Positions 11,803-22,786 of a stretch of DNA of 64,000 bases are shown here, piece after piece; within the stretch, counting starts at the first letter, position 1, and every line of letters starts with the position of its first letter. The notes under the pieces were generated by a model. That model was not told the DNA's origin, made no database searches, and was given only the letters and a program-made list of their open reading frames with translations. Origin of the DNA: Cornus controversa (lineage: Eukaryota > Streptophyta > Magnoliopsida > Cornales > Cornaceae); assembly GCA_026545225.1 (NCBI GenBank), contig CM048849.1:6350041-6414040 (forward strand), read 5' to 3'. A program made the translations under genes and the position numbers.

Positions 11803-13682
11803 TACTCTCTCTGTTTTAGCCCTTTTGTAGATAGTTATTTGTGCCATTCTTGAATTTTGAGGTATTCAAGATGCACAATAATTCTAGAATTCTAATTTGT
11901 TATTATATACTTGAGTTTATTCTTTTCAATTTTCCTCTCAGATATATCAAGGTCCCTGACTTTTCATTTTCTTTTATTTTGTGTTTGTGTTTGTGTATGA
12001 TAGTAATTGTGTTTGTCTTCGGATCCGACTGATGAAGCTTTCGCCGCACTTGGCAACGGCCACTGGAGCCTTTGCTTGATCTGTGAGAAGAATCAGATCT
12101 ATGTCCGTTGAGAAGCACACCTTTTCAGTGGTTCAAGAGTGAAGAACACGATGTAGAAAGCAAAATGAAGTGTTAGTTTTGAAATAATTTTGTTGATTAA
12201 TTTTTGTGCTCGGTTTAATTTATGGGAATTATGTTATACTTTGTATGTATGAGTTTTTAGAATCAATGGTTTGAGTTTATTCATTGTTGTGTAGTGGGGT
12301 GGAGGTGTTTATGATGATGAGGTGCTGCTTGGCCGGCGGGTGTGATGGGTGTGAGTGGTGGTTCACGGTGGGAAGTGGGGGCGGTGGTGTTCTACTTTCT
12401 TTTTATGTTGTTTTCACTCACTTTGTTCCACACATTTGTGTACATGTATAGAATACTTTTGTTGGGGAGCCTGTACTATTTTTTCATATTGGTATGTAAA
12501 ACAATATCTATACTAATTTAATTATTTTATTTGGGTATCTAAAACAATATTTTTGATTAGGGTATTTGAGCCTTTCCAGTTAAACACGACAATATCACTG
12601 TCCATTATCAGTATATGTATATATTTTTAAAAGAATACCTAAAAGAAAATTATATTTGCTGAAAAAATTTCTTTGACTGCTAAAATGGTAAAATTTCAAC
12701 AGTGATAAAGGTTCCAAGAATTGAAAGGAGGTGAAGAGCCATTTTAGTATTCTGGTAAATAAATATATATTGGTAAATAAATATATAATGATGGTTATAA
12801 TTTAATTTATTTATTAAATTAATTAAATTTACTATTAAAAATATAGATAGAGATGGGACAGAGAGAGTGAAAGAAAAAAAAAGATCTCAGATAGGGAGAG
12901 AGGGGACAAAGAGAGAAAGAAAAGGAAAAAGAAAGAGAGGGATTAAAAGATTAGAAAGAAATATTGGAGAGAGATGTGTAATTGGTCCCTTCAACTGGAG
13001 CTTCAAGAATGAGTGGAAAAGAGAGAAGAGATAGAGTGAGCCAAAATTGAGAGAAAAGAATAAATAAAGTAAAAAAGTGACATAATGATGGTGCATGAAC
13101 GCACCGGTAGAGAGAGAAGAAATAAGTGAAATGTAATTTGGGGGAAAATTGAAATGCTGTGATTTTTGCTCAATGCACATGATGAAGGGACCCTATACAA
13201 CTGAATGTAAAAAAATACAAAGTTGTTCTCCTTTATAATTTGACCATAAAAAACACTTTTGTTGAAAAAAATGTAAGTTTCTAGAGTGAGTGATCAATTT
13301 TTCGATCCAGTTAACAATTTTAAAGTATAATTTGTACTCCCACTACAATTTTATTGATCATTTTCGTGTTTTATTTTTTTATTTTGAACAAAAAAAAAAG
13401 AATATAAGTTGTTTTAATAGTAGCTAATGCAAATGAAAACCAGGCTAATTCTATTATTTTTTTCATTTAGTTTTTATTTTTCCCACAAGGAATGAGAACC
13501 AAATGAAAGAAGAAAAAAACAAGAATAAGTTGTGAACCTCTGGATTTTGTTTGTAACTCTTGTTAAAACATGATTATTTGATCTGTCAGCAAAGGCAACC
13601 TTGTATACAAGTTATCCAATCAAGATTTGAAGCTTCTGGTGCTGTGCAAGTTCACCGGCGTTTGCTTTCCCGGTGAATTTCA

Positions 13683-15656
13683 ATGGAACTGACTATATCT
13701 CACGCAGATGTGGATGTGCATGTTGATATAGATGGAAGTGATAGGGAGGAAAATAGAATGTGTGCTGATGTTCGACCAGGGCTTTCGAAATTCTTTTATA
13801 AGAGCGATGGGGAAGATCAAGTCGAGGAATATGATGTAGAGACCGTAACTAAGTCGCCATTGAAGCAGGTTTATAGGGAGATGATTACTTTGCAGAATGC
13901 TTTAAGTGTGGCTCAACAGGAAAATCAGGAACTGCATGCGTCTGGTTTGAGGAAGGTCGGGGATAATCCTTCGCTTCAGAATGTGAACTCTGGTGATCAA
14001 TTTGGGGGCAAGCGTGGTGGCTATGGCGTAATTAGTAGTCGGCGGGGAAGTTTCAGGGGCCGTGGTGGTGAAAATCATGGTCGGAATGGTTTTGGTGGTC
14101 AATTCAGAGGTCAGAGAGCCTATGGTGGTGGAAATGTTCCAAGTTACAGTGGTTATGGCGATCGTGGTGGTCGTGGAAATCAATATTGGGGATATGATAC
14201 GGCTGCGCGTGAGAATGCGCGTGAACATGAAATGGCGCGTGTGAAAAAAAGCAATGTTGTTACTAGTTCTGTTATGATGCCAACTGTTTCTAGTCCAGTG
14301 CAAATGAGGCCAGATGGTACAGCTGTTAATAATAATGAGTTTCCAGCCATTAGTCACATGGTGGGTAAAAATTTTAAGGGTATTGATAAGTCTAGGTCAT
14401 CAAATGGAAACTTAAATGGCAGAACTTGGGCTCGGATGGTTACAGAACCCGAACCTGACAAGATGAATTTCCATTTCTTTCCTCCCTCTGTTCAGAACAA
14501 CGAGGTCGTTGTCGAGCCTCCAAAAATCATTTCCGATAAAGGTGGGTATGAATGGAAATCATGCTTAGTAGGGTATTTCATTGACAAGAAATTGCCATTT
14601 TTTACTGTGAATTCAATTGCTAGGAGACTATGGGAGAAGGATGGTCTTGTAGATGTCTTGGGAAATGATAAGGGTTTTTACTTCTTCAGATTTGCAAATG
14701 AGGGAGATAGGGATGATATATTGGAAAAAGGTCCATGGCATTTTGTTGATCATCTTATGGTCTTGAAGAAATGGCACAAAGGTCTCTCTCTACATAAGGA
14801 TAGCTTTGATAAGATTCCTCTGTGGGTGAAATTCTCAAATGTGCCGCTGGAATTCTGGAATGAAGAGGGATTGAGCTATATAGCTAGTGCGATTGGGAAA
14901 CCCTTGTATGCTGATTCTATGACAGAAGGGAAGAAGCGTCTTAGTTATGCTCGTATATGCGTAGAAGTAAGTGTTGATTCTGAATTGATAAAAGAATTTA
15001 AATTGGCTTTGCCTAATGGAGAGAAGATACCTATCTATGCCGAGTATCAGTGGACACCTGTTAAATGCTCTCATTGTAAGGTTTTTGGTCATTTGCTGCG
15101 AAATTGTAATGACGTAGTAAAGGTTAGTACTGTTGATAATCAAGCTCAACAAGGGGTACAGAATGGACAAGTGCAGATTACAGAACCGAATTGGGAAGTG
15201 GTGACTGGTTCTAAGAAGAAGCTGGGTAGTGAGGTTGTGGAAAGGAAAGCTAAAGCAAAAATGAAAGTGATTAGTCCGGTTAAGGGGACAAAAGCATCTT
15301 CTTCGAATAGTAACATGGCAAATGAGATAGAGATACCAACTATTTGTGATGGGGATTCCATAAATGAGAAAGAGTTGATTTTTTCAAACAAATTTGATAT
15401 TCTCAATAGTATAGAGGAAGATACCATTGAAGCAAATGAACCTGTTGTGTCTATGGCAGTGGAATCATCTTCTTTGTTGGCTGATATTCAGGTAAATGGT
15501 CCAACTACTTCTTTGAATAAAGTTGATACTGGGAAATCATATGATATGAAGGCTCGATTTAATGAGCCTGAGGATAATGATTGTGATAGTGGGAAGACTC
15601 AAAGGAACCCAAGAAGGGGTACTCGAATTAGATACCCCAATAAATTCACTCAATAA
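13683..15656 (+). CDS. LINE ORF1: DUF4283 and CCHC-type RNA-binding protein with an RGG-rich segment
   Basis: 657 codons. Plant L1 ORF1 proteins bind element RNA in the retrotransposition particle. Residues ~60-85 (VYREMITLQNALSVAQQENQ) look like a coiled coil. Residues ~110-170 are Gly/Arg-rich with repeated RGG and GRGG motifs. Residues ~285-440 match the DUF4283 pattern (WKSCLVGYF, FYFFRFANEGDRDDIL, GPWHFVDHLMVLKKW, IPLWVKFSNVPLEFW), followed by a zinc knuckle of C-x2-C-x3-GH-x4-C type (KCSHCKVFGHLLRNC, ~461-475). The C-terminus is Ser/Thr-rich and ends in basic residues. The stop is 5 bases before ORF2, which is in another frame, so ORF2 is probably translated by reinitiation. The RGG block before DUF4283 is unusual to my knowledge. 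Confidence 0.93.
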   Translation: MELTISHADVDVHVDIDGSDREENRMCADVRPGLSKFFYKSDGEDQVEEYDVETVTKSPLKQVYREMITLQNALSVAQQENQELHASGLRKVGDNPSLQNVNSGDQFGGKRGGYGVISSRRGSFRGRGGENHGRNGFGGQFRGQRAYGGGNVPSYSGYGDRGGRGNQYWGYDTAARENAREHEMARVKKSNVVTSSVMMPTVSSPVQMRPDGTAVNNNEFPAISHMVGKNFKGIDKSRSSNGNLNGRTWARMVTEPEPDKMNFHFFPPSVQNNEVVVEPPKIISDKGGYEWKSCLVGYFIDKKLPFFTVNSIARRLWEKDGLVDVLGNDKGFYFFRFANEGDRDDILEKGPWHFVDHLMVLKKWHKGLSLHKDSFDKIPLWVKFSNVPLEFWNEEGLSYIASAIGKPLYADSMTEGKKRLSYARICVEVSVDSELIKEFKLALPNGEKIPIYAEYQWTPVKCSHCKVFGHLLRNCNDVVKVSTVDNQAQQGVQNGQVQITEPNWEVVTGSKKKLGSEVVERKAKAKMKVISPVKGTKASSSNSNMANEIEIPTICDGDSINEKELIFSNKFDILNSIEEDTIEANEPVVSMAVESSSLLADIQVNGPTTSLNKVDTGKSYDMKARFNEPEDNDCDSGKTQRNPRRGTRIRYPNKFTQ

Positions 15657-15661
15657 TTTTT

Positions 15662-18600
15662 ATGATTTTTGGAACCTGGAATATTAGAGGCTTGAATAGC
15701 ATAATAAAGCAAGCTGAAGTGAAGCAGGTTATTAGGAATCTTGATATTCCTTTGTTTTGTTTGATTGAAACTAAGGTGAAATTTGAAAATGTTCAAAAGG
15801 TCCTATGGGCTATTAGTCCCAATTGGAGGGTTATTCACAATTATGATTACTCTGAGTTAGGAAGAATATGGGTGTGCTGGGATGAGTCAAAAATCACAGT
15901 GAATCATATAGCTTCCAATAAACAGGTTGTTCATTGTAATATTGTGTCGAGAGATGGATTAGTTGATTGTGTTGGTAGTTTTATATATGGGGAAAATGAT
16001 GTTGTGCAAAGGAGACAATTGTGGGCTGATATTGATCAGAAGGCTAAGCAGTTTCATCTAAGACCCTGGTTCTTGGCTGGGGATTTTAATGCTATCAGAT
16101 ACAAACATGAGAAAATTGGAGGTTCTGTGAAGTGGACTGATTCCATGTTGGAACTGGATTCTTGCATTAGAAATGCTGAGTTGATGGATCTTAATTACAC
16201 TGGGATTAAATTCTCATGGAATAATGGAACCTATTTCAGGAAACTTGATAGATGTTTAATAAATGCTAAGTGGTTATCTATGTTTCCTTTTTCAGAAGCC
16301 ATCTTTAATCCGCCAGGAATTTCTGACCATGCCTGTATTTTTCTCAAGTTCCAGAATGCAGTGATTAAAATTAAAAGACCTTTTAGGTTTAATAATTACT
16401 TGGCAAGTCATGCTGAGTTTATCCCTTTGATAGCCGGTAAATGGAATCAATTTGTAAAAGGTACTCATATGTTCTCAGTTGTTCAAAGGTTGAAACTGAT
16501 TAAGGAAGGTCTGAAGCAGCTGAACAAGAATCATTTTGATGGCTTGCCTAATAGAGTAAATGAAGCGAGAAGAAAGCTTCTTAGTGTCCAGGGTATTGTG
16601 GACTCTGATCCTCTAAATCAAGAAATGGTTCACTTAGAAAAAGATTGTTTATGGACTTATAAGGAGTATGCTCAAGCTGAGGAATGTATGTATAGACAAC
16701 AATCAAGGGTTCAATGGTTAAAGTTGGGGGATCAGAATACCAGTTATTTTCATAAAATTGCAAACCAGAGGAAAAGCTTTAACAGAATCCAATCTATTGT
16801 TCGAAATAATGGGGATAGAGTTGATGAGCCAGAGTTGGTTAATGAAGTGATTATTGATTATTATAAAACACTTTTCCAACAGCCTGTAGAAGAGGAAAAC
16901 TTGTTGAATATTCATCAGTTTATTCAAAAGCCTTTTTCTGATAACCAGATACAATGCATGAATATGCCTATTACAGCTGAGGAAATTAAGAAAACTATGT
17001 TTTCTCTTAAAGATGATAAGGCTCCAGGTCCAGATGGATTGAATGCTGTTTTTTTCAAAGTAGCTTGGCCAGTTATTGGAAAGGATGTGACTATTGCTAT
17101 TCTGGATTTTTTCAGAACTGGAAAACTCTTATCTGAAATAAACTCCACTGCTATTACCTTGATTGCTAAGGTTCAAAATCCATCAATTGTAGCTGATTAC
17201 AGGCCCATATCAGTGTGTAACACTTTGTACAAGTGTATTGCAAAGCTGATTGCAAATAGAATCAAACCTGCTTTGGCAGAATGTATTAGTGTGAATCAAT
17301 CTGCGTTTGCGCCTGGAAGGAGGATAACAGACAATGTCCTTCTTGCACAGGAGGTTATGCTTCATTATCACAAAAATAATAAGCCTGCTAGAACTGCCTT
17401 AAAGATTGACTTGCGAAAAGCTTATGACACTTTATCATGGAAGTTTATCATTGCTGTTCTTAGAGGTTTTGGGATGCCAAATCAGATGGTGAATTGGATA
17501 ATAACTTGTATTTCCACACCAAAATTTTCAGTTAACATAAATGGCAGTCTTCAGGGGTATTTTCAGAGTGAGAGGGGGATCAGACAAGGGGATCCTATGT
17601 CTCCTTATCTGTTTGTTATGTCTATGGAGGTCTTATCTGGTCTTTTGAATGAAGCTGCTCAACACAATGATTTTCATTATCATTGGAGATGCAAGAACCA
17701 AAAGATCAACCATTTAATGTTTGCTGATGATGTTTTAGTTTTTAGTGCTGGTGATCACAAGTCTGTTCATCTAATTATGGAAGCTATCCAGAAATTTAGT
17801 AGATGTTCAGGCCTACAACCAAATTCTGAGAAAAGTACACTTTATGCTGCTGGAGTGGATGAGGAAGAGTTAGATTTAATTATCCAGCAAACAAATATCC
17901 AGAGTGGATCATTGCCAGTGAAATATTTAGGAGTGCCTCTGATTACTACAAGGCTAAGAAGTGAAGATTGTAAAAGTGTGGTGGACAGAATAACAAATAG
18001 AATTAATAACTGGTGTAGCAAGTATTTGTCTTTTGCTGGAAGGCTTCAATTGATCTCTGCGGTGCTTTTTTCTGTTCAAGTGTATTGGTCTTCTAGCTTT
18101 GTGCTGCCTAAGGGAGTGATGAAGCAGATTTCTACAGTTATGAGACAGTTTCTATGGAAGGGTGATGCTCTAAGTGAGGGAGGTCAAAAAGTTGCATGGG
18201 AAATTATTTGTTTTCCTAAATCAGAAGGTGGTTTAGGTTTGAAAGATTTGGTTACTTGGAACTATGCCGCTATTGGGAGACATTTATGGACTATCCTTCA
18301 GCCCATGCCTTGTTCCTTGTGGGCAAAATGGGTTCATTCTGATCTGATAAAACAAAGGAATTTTTGGAACTTGAAATTGCCTGCAAACTGTTCATGGGCC
18401 TGGAGAAAAATTCTGAAACTAAGAGATAAATTTAAATTGATGTTTAAATATGAAATTGGTGATGGAAAATCAGTGTCTTTATGGTATGATATGTGGTTAC
18501 CAAATGGATCCATTGTAAGTCAAGTGGGAGACAGGGTTATTTGGGATTCCGGATTGGGGAGAGATGCAAAGGTAGCAGATATTATTCACAATGATCAGTG

Positions 18601-19297
18601 GAGGTGGCCTGTAGCTAATTCAAGGGAGCTAATGCATTTGAGAAATAATATGCCTGTTGGTCTACAGCCTCAAATTCAAAACGCTGATAGATTAATATGG
18701 GTTCCAACAGGTGGTGAATTTTCTATAAGATCAGCTTGGGAGGAATTAAGGCAGAAGAATAGTAAAGTTGACTGGTATGATAGTGTTTGGTTTGCTGGAG
18801 CTATACCAAGACATGCTTTTATGATGTGGTTAGTGGTGCAAGACAGAGTTTTGACACAACATAGGATGGTTCAGATGGAAATGCTTCAATCTGAAGCTTG
18901 TATGTTCTGTGGATTGAATATTGAGACTAGAGATCACCTTTTTTTTGATTGTTATGTGACTAATAGAATTTGGAAACATATTAGTAACAAAGGGGCTTTG
19001 AAATGGCCTGAATGTGCTTGGGATGGCTTGCTGAATTGGTGCAATTTGGTTTTAAAAACTAAATCTCTGATATCTCTTATAAATAAATGGTGCTTTGCTG
19101 CTACAGTATATCAAATATGGGCTGAAAGGAATAAGAGAATGTATGAGGGCAAGTATAAACAGGAATCTGAGATTCAACGGGAAATTATTCAAACTGTGAG
19201 ATTTAAAGCATTTTCCTTGCATAAGATCAAAATGCTTAGGATTAATAAATGGTTGAGTACTGAATGGGAGTTACCTGATACCATTTTTGGTGTGTAA
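15662..19297 (+). CDS. LINE ORF2: APE-type endonuclease and reverse transcriptase
   Basis: 1211 codons with no internal stop. N-terminal endonuclease (~1-230): WNIRGLN, LIETKV, LAGDFNAI, RKLDRCL and a closing SDHA near residue 219, the expected catalytic blocks of the exonuclease-endonuclease-phosphatase fold. Reverse transcriptase (~450-740): APGPDGLN, ADYRPISVCN, QSAFAPGRRITDN, LKIDLRKAYDTLSW, GIRQGDPMSPYLF, and the catalytic FADD near residue 686. The C-terminal zf-RVT zinc region is at ~1030-1100 (PRHAFMMW, CMFCG, RDHLFFDC). No RNase H domain follows, unlike some plant L1 elements. It would nick target DNA and prime reverse transcription at the insertion site. It lies 5 bases after ORF1 and has all residues needed for activity as far as can be seen. 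Confidence 0.95.
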   Translation: MIFGTWNIRGLNSIIKQAEVKQVIRNLDIPLFCLIETKVKFENVQKVLWAISPNWRVIHNYDYSELGRIWVCWDESKITVNHIASNKQVVHCNIVSRDGLVDCVGSFIYGENDVVQRRQLWADIDQKAKQFHLRPWFLAGDFNAIRYKHEKIGGSVKWTDSMLELDSCIRNAELMDLNYTGIKFSWNNGTYFRKLDRCLINAKWLSMFPFSEAIFNPPGISDHACIFLKFQNAVIKIKRPFRFNNYLASHAEFIPLIAGKWNQFVKGTHMFSVVQRLKLIKEGLKQLNKNHFDGLPNRVNEARRKLLSVQGIVDSDPLNQEMVHLEKDCLWTYKEYAQAEECMYRQQSRVQWLKLGDQNTSYFHKIANQRKSFNRIQSIVRNNGDRVDEPELVNEVIIDYYKTLFQQPVEEENLLNIHQFIQKPFSDNQIQCMNMPITAEEIKKTMFSLKDDKAPGPDGLNAVFFKVAWPVIGKDVTIAILDFFRTGKLLSEINSTAITLIAKVQNPSIVADYRPISVCNTLYKCIAKLIANRIKPALAECISVNQSAFAPGRRITDNVLLAQEVMLHYHKNNKPARTALKIDLRKAYDTLSWKFIIAVLRGFGMPNQMVNWIITCISTPKFSVNINGSLQGYFQSERGIRQGDPMSPYLFVMSMEVLSGLLNEAAQHNDFHYHWRCKNQKINHLMFADDVLVFSAGDHKSVHLIMEAIQKFSRCSGLQPNSEKSTLYAAGVDEEELDLIIQQTNIQSGSLPVKYLGVPLITTRLRSEDCKSVVDRITNRINNWCSKYLSFAGRLQLISAVLFSVQVYWSSSFVLPKGVMKQISTVMRQFLWKGDALSEGGQKVAWEIICFPKSEGGLGLKDLVTWNYAAIGRHLWTILQPMPCSLWAKWVHSDLIKQRNFWNLKLPANCSWAWRKILKLRDKFKLMFKYEIGDGKSVSLWYDMWLPNGSIVSQVGDRVIWDSGLGRDAKVADIIHNDQWRWPVANSRELMHLRNNMPVGLQPQIQNADRLIWVPTGGEFSIRSAWEELRQKNSKVDWYDSVWFAGAIPRHAFMMWLVVQDRVLTQHRMVQMEMLQSEACMFCGLNIETRDHLFFDCYVTNRIWKHISNKGALKWPECAWDGLLNWCNLVLKTKSLISLINKWCFAATVYQIWAERNKRMYEGKYKQESEIQREIIQTVRFKAFSLHKIKMLRINKWLSTEWELPDTIFGV

Positions 19298-19692
19298 TGC
19301 TGTACTATATTGTTGTTTTTCTTGGTACAAGTGCTTGCCCAGTTATGTTGGTTGTTTTGATGCTGCTCTTTGCTCTTGGATGGGATGTATGTTGGCTAGA
19401 GGCTAATAGAGATATGTTTTGTAAGAGGGGGGACAGTGAGTGTAATGGTTTTGATTGTAATGCTTATTGTCTGTATTGCTGCTTGGGAGATATGTTAGAG
19501 GACTGTTATCAGGTTTGGGATGAGAGGAGTTTTGTAGTTGCATCTGATAGGGGGTGGTTTTTACTTGTTTGGTGGGTTTGGGGTTTTCACCTGGGGAATG
19601 CCCCTTGTATATGTGTACTTAGGTTTTATGCCTAATTTGTTGTTATAACATTGCTTACTTCTCAAAAAAAAAAAAAAAGCTAATGCAAATGA

Positions 19693-19940
19693 TATTTTGT
19701 CCAATATTTTTTTGTTTTATAGTGCCGTAGGCACGGGCAATACCCTAGTATATATATATACACGTATTTAGACATTAGTAATAGTCGCACTATTCAAACC
19801 CAAATCATATATTGCACTACACTTAAGAAAGACCCATAAGTCTCTTTAATTCTCACTCACATTACAATTTTTTTTATAACAATATTGTACTACACCCAAA
19901 CAGCCCATGCTCAATTCTTAACCCACAACCTGTTAAACAC
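19693..19940. other. Helitron tail and LTR sequence between LINE and hAT
   Basis: 19693-19748 completes the Helitron 3' end. 19749-19940 is LTR sequence that begins with a TA run and ends with the hAT target repeat TTAAACAC (19933-19940). No gene. Confidence 0.5.
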
Positions 19941-20835
19941 TAGGGCTGCAACTCGGGCAGGCCGAGCGGGTTAGAGACTCAATTCGGGCTCAACCCTAAG
20001 TATAAAATGTTCAACCCTAGCCCGGCCGAACCCGGCCATTTGCCCGAACATGCGAACCCGAGCTCAACCCGTTCACAAGTTTTAAATCTCGGGTTAAAAT
20101 CGGGTTGGAAAAATCGGGCTACAAATTCGGGTTGATTCATGTTAACTGATTTTAACAAATAACATACAAATTACAAGATCCCAAAAAATTGGTTATCACA
20201 CTAAAGCTACAAAAACCCCAAAAAAAACATATAATCATATGAACGAGCTTTTAACCCTGATTCAAAAATTTTTACAAATAACGAACCAAATCTCAAAAAC
20301 AATGGTTACCAGTCACGAAAGCTACAAAAACGCCAAAAAAATAAGCTACTAAAATCCCAAAAACAAATGTTAAAACTTCAGTTTAACAAACTATCAACTA
20401 ACCTTTTTTTCTTGAATGAGATATCAGTGAGACTGAGAGTAAGAAATCACAGTCTGAGAGTGAGAGATCAGTTGTAGCGGAGATGGGTTGTCGTCGTCAC
20501 TGCCGTAGTGCCGTCAGCCGCGAGGTGAGATGAGGTTGAGACGAGACTTGAGATAGAGAGACTAAGAGAGAGTGCCGTCAGCTGCGAGGTGAGAATGTGA
20601 GATGAGGGTTGAGAGTCCTAAGACGAGACTTGAGAAGTTGAGATAGAGAGACTGATAGAGTGATAGTTTGATTTTGATAGATCTGAATTTTGAATAAGGG
20701 CTTAGGGTTAATGGAGTTAACTCTTAGTATTTACAAAGAATGCCACCAAAAAGGCAAAAAGTAAACATATAATTTTAACTGATAATCTTATATACAATTA
20801 TACATAATACATTATGAGTTAATGCATCTCTAATA

Positions 20836-20940
20836 GTAAAACTTATATATATAATGCATCTCTAAAAAGTGAAATCAAAGATTTGTTTGTAAAACTTATA
20901 TATATAATGCATCTCTAATAAGTGAAATCAAAGATTTATT
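20836..20940. repeat. ~53-bp tandem duplication inside the hAT element
   Basis: gtaaaacttatatatataat, followed by gcatctcta and a.agtgaaatcaaagattt, occurs twice in a row with few changes. Confidence 0.8.
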
Positions 20941-21469
20941 TTTAAACTCCTTGTATCATTTTGATATCGAAAATATAATTTATTATATTATCATATTATA
21001 TTATATTTTATTATAATTAATGACCAACAATATAGTAATGTCTTGTCTCTTTTATTTTTAAAGTGAAACATAAATGGTTTGATATTTTATAATATTAAGT
21101 ATATGTTTATATTATTACAACGTATTTAAAACTATGCATATTATATATTTTTTTTAGAAGTTTATATTTAATTGACTAATTATAACCTATTCTCCCTCAT
21201 AGACTAACATAGGCGGCGAAGTGTTCGAGTCTCATAGTTGACATTTGTGAGTGTGTGAGTATTTACCTAACAATTAAAATGAAATCTTTGCAATCCGATG
21301 TAATGAATTAATTTGATATCATCCGTTTAGAGTTTTATAGAAAAGTTAATACTTCATAGTGTTATATCTCGTGAGTCATACCAAGTATTATAATTTATAC
21401 AATCCTACATCGCACTTATCTATTTGTTTTTTCCACGTTGTAATGAAATTGATGAATTAATTATAGGGT

Positions 21470-22111
21470 AAAATACTCCGACTATAATAAGATTTAGTTT
21501 AATTACTCTTAATATCACACTAGCATTGCTGCCACTTAGAGAATTTTGATTTTTATGTTAATTGACTTTAACGAAGTTAACTATCAATTAACAACAGGTT
21601 TCGTATTAGGCTATTAGGCTATTAGCTATATATACTTACCCATTTTTCATTTAACTATAAAGTTAAACACACTTTTTAAAAACTATATTTTAAAAGTAAG
21701 AATTCTATGCATTCTTATTTTAAAAAGGTTACTAGCCAAATGAGAATAATTTGGTAATTCAAAATTTGCTAATATTGTCATTTTCTTGATAAAATACTCC
21801 GATTATAATAAGATTTAGTTTAATTACTCTCAATGTCATACCAGCACTACTGCCACTAAGAGAATTTTGATTTTCATGTTAATTGACTTTAACAAAGATA
21901 ACTATCAATTAACAATAGGTTTAGTATTAGGCTATTAGCTATATATACTTACTCATTTTTCATTCAACTATGAAGTTATACACATTTTTTAAAAACTATA
22001 TTTTAAAAGTAAGAATTCTATACATTTTTATTTTAAAAAGGTTACTGGCCAAATGAGGATAATTTAGTAATTCAAAATTTGCTAATACTGTCATTTTGTT
22101 GATAAAATTGT
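21470..22111. repeat. 321-bp tandem duplication inside the hAT element
   Basis: aaaatactccg opens both units (21470 and 21791). The units share ataagatttagtttaattac, the gc(t/a)ctgccact motif and gttaattgactttaac almost base for base. The sequence also resembles the interior of the MITE at 50105-50543, so an older MITE fragment was probably caught and then duplicated. Confidence 0.85.
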
Positions 22112-22786
22112 ACTATAAGAATAATCAACATTGACCATATAAATTGTGATTGTCATTTGCTTAAAACAAAATTAACACATGAATTTAATATAGACAAGTT
22201 TTTAGTGAATTTTATTATTTTACTGAAATTTATTGAATTCTTGGAGACCACTTAGCATATGTAATGATTTTTTTTATTAAAAATTGAGTAATTATTTTTT
22301 ACTAAATCAATGAAAAATGAATTTATACTATATATAACATGTTGGAAGATAAATAAAAATAAAAAATATAATACACCTCAAAGCAAAAATGGTAGAAGGA
22401 CTCCTGGTTTTAAATTCATATAAAAAAGAGTAATTATTTTTAAAATATTATTAAAAAGAAGAAGCTTGTAGACTTGAAGTAGTATTTTTGTAATTTGGTT
22501 AGAGTGCTTATTTTTTAAATAACAGGTGAAGCTTCATTCTCTTTTATTTTATTTTCCAAAAGAAACCCATTATATATAATTATCGGTGCTATATTAATAA
22601 AGAGATTCAGGTGGAAAATTGGAAGTGACGTAACAATGTGAAGAAGGGTGAGCAGGTTCAACACTTCTTGGACGCATATGAATTTTTATCAGTTGACTCT
22701 AGAGGGCGGGTTGGTCGGGTTCAGATACGGGCCGGGCTCGGACTGGGTCGGGTTAGACCCGCCCGAGTTGCAGCCCTATTAAACAC

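Larger units (their letters stand above)
13437..19677 (+). mobile_element. Full-length L1-type LINE with 15-bp target-site duplication
   Basis: AGCTAATGCAAATGA occurs at 13422-13436 and again at 19678-19692, directly after a run of A that ends at 19677. Between them are a 246 bp 5' UTR, two long intact ORFs, and a T/G-rich 3' UTR. Perfect target repeats, an intact tail and no stops suggest a fairly recent insertion. It is 56 bp from the Helitron 3' end. Confidence 0.93.
12507..19748 (+). mobile_element. Probable non-autonomous Helitron, interrupted by a LINE
   Basis: The 3' end has the Helitron signature: hairpin gtgcc-gta-ggcac (19722-19734), a 10-base spacer, then CTAG at 19745-19748 followed by T. 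A plausible 5' end, A|TCTATACTAATTTAATT, is at 12507. It resembles plant Helitron starts (TCTATACTATTATAA-like). Without the LINE and its target repeat the element would be about 1.0 kb. No Rep/helicase gene is present. The 3' end is better supported than the 5' end, where a nearby duplicated gtat.taaaacaatat motif confuses the picture. Confidence 0.42.
19941..22778. mobile_element. hAT-type non-autonomous element, TSD TTAAACAC
   Basis: The TIR tagggctgcaactcgggc at the left is matched by the inverted gcccgagttgcagcccta at the right. TTAAACAC is repeated exactly at 19933-19940 and 22779-22786. The 8-bp target repeat and TAGGG-type termini point to hAT. Length is 2838 bp with no transposase frame. 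The subterminal regions are rich in cgggt/acccg motifs. The interior is AT-rich with two tandem duplications. A second member with related termini is at 55110-56008. Confidence 0.9.

Noticed and set aside
13902..14357. 151-codon frame opposite LINE ORF1
   Set aside because: Antisense shadow of the Gly/Arg-rich ORF1 segment.
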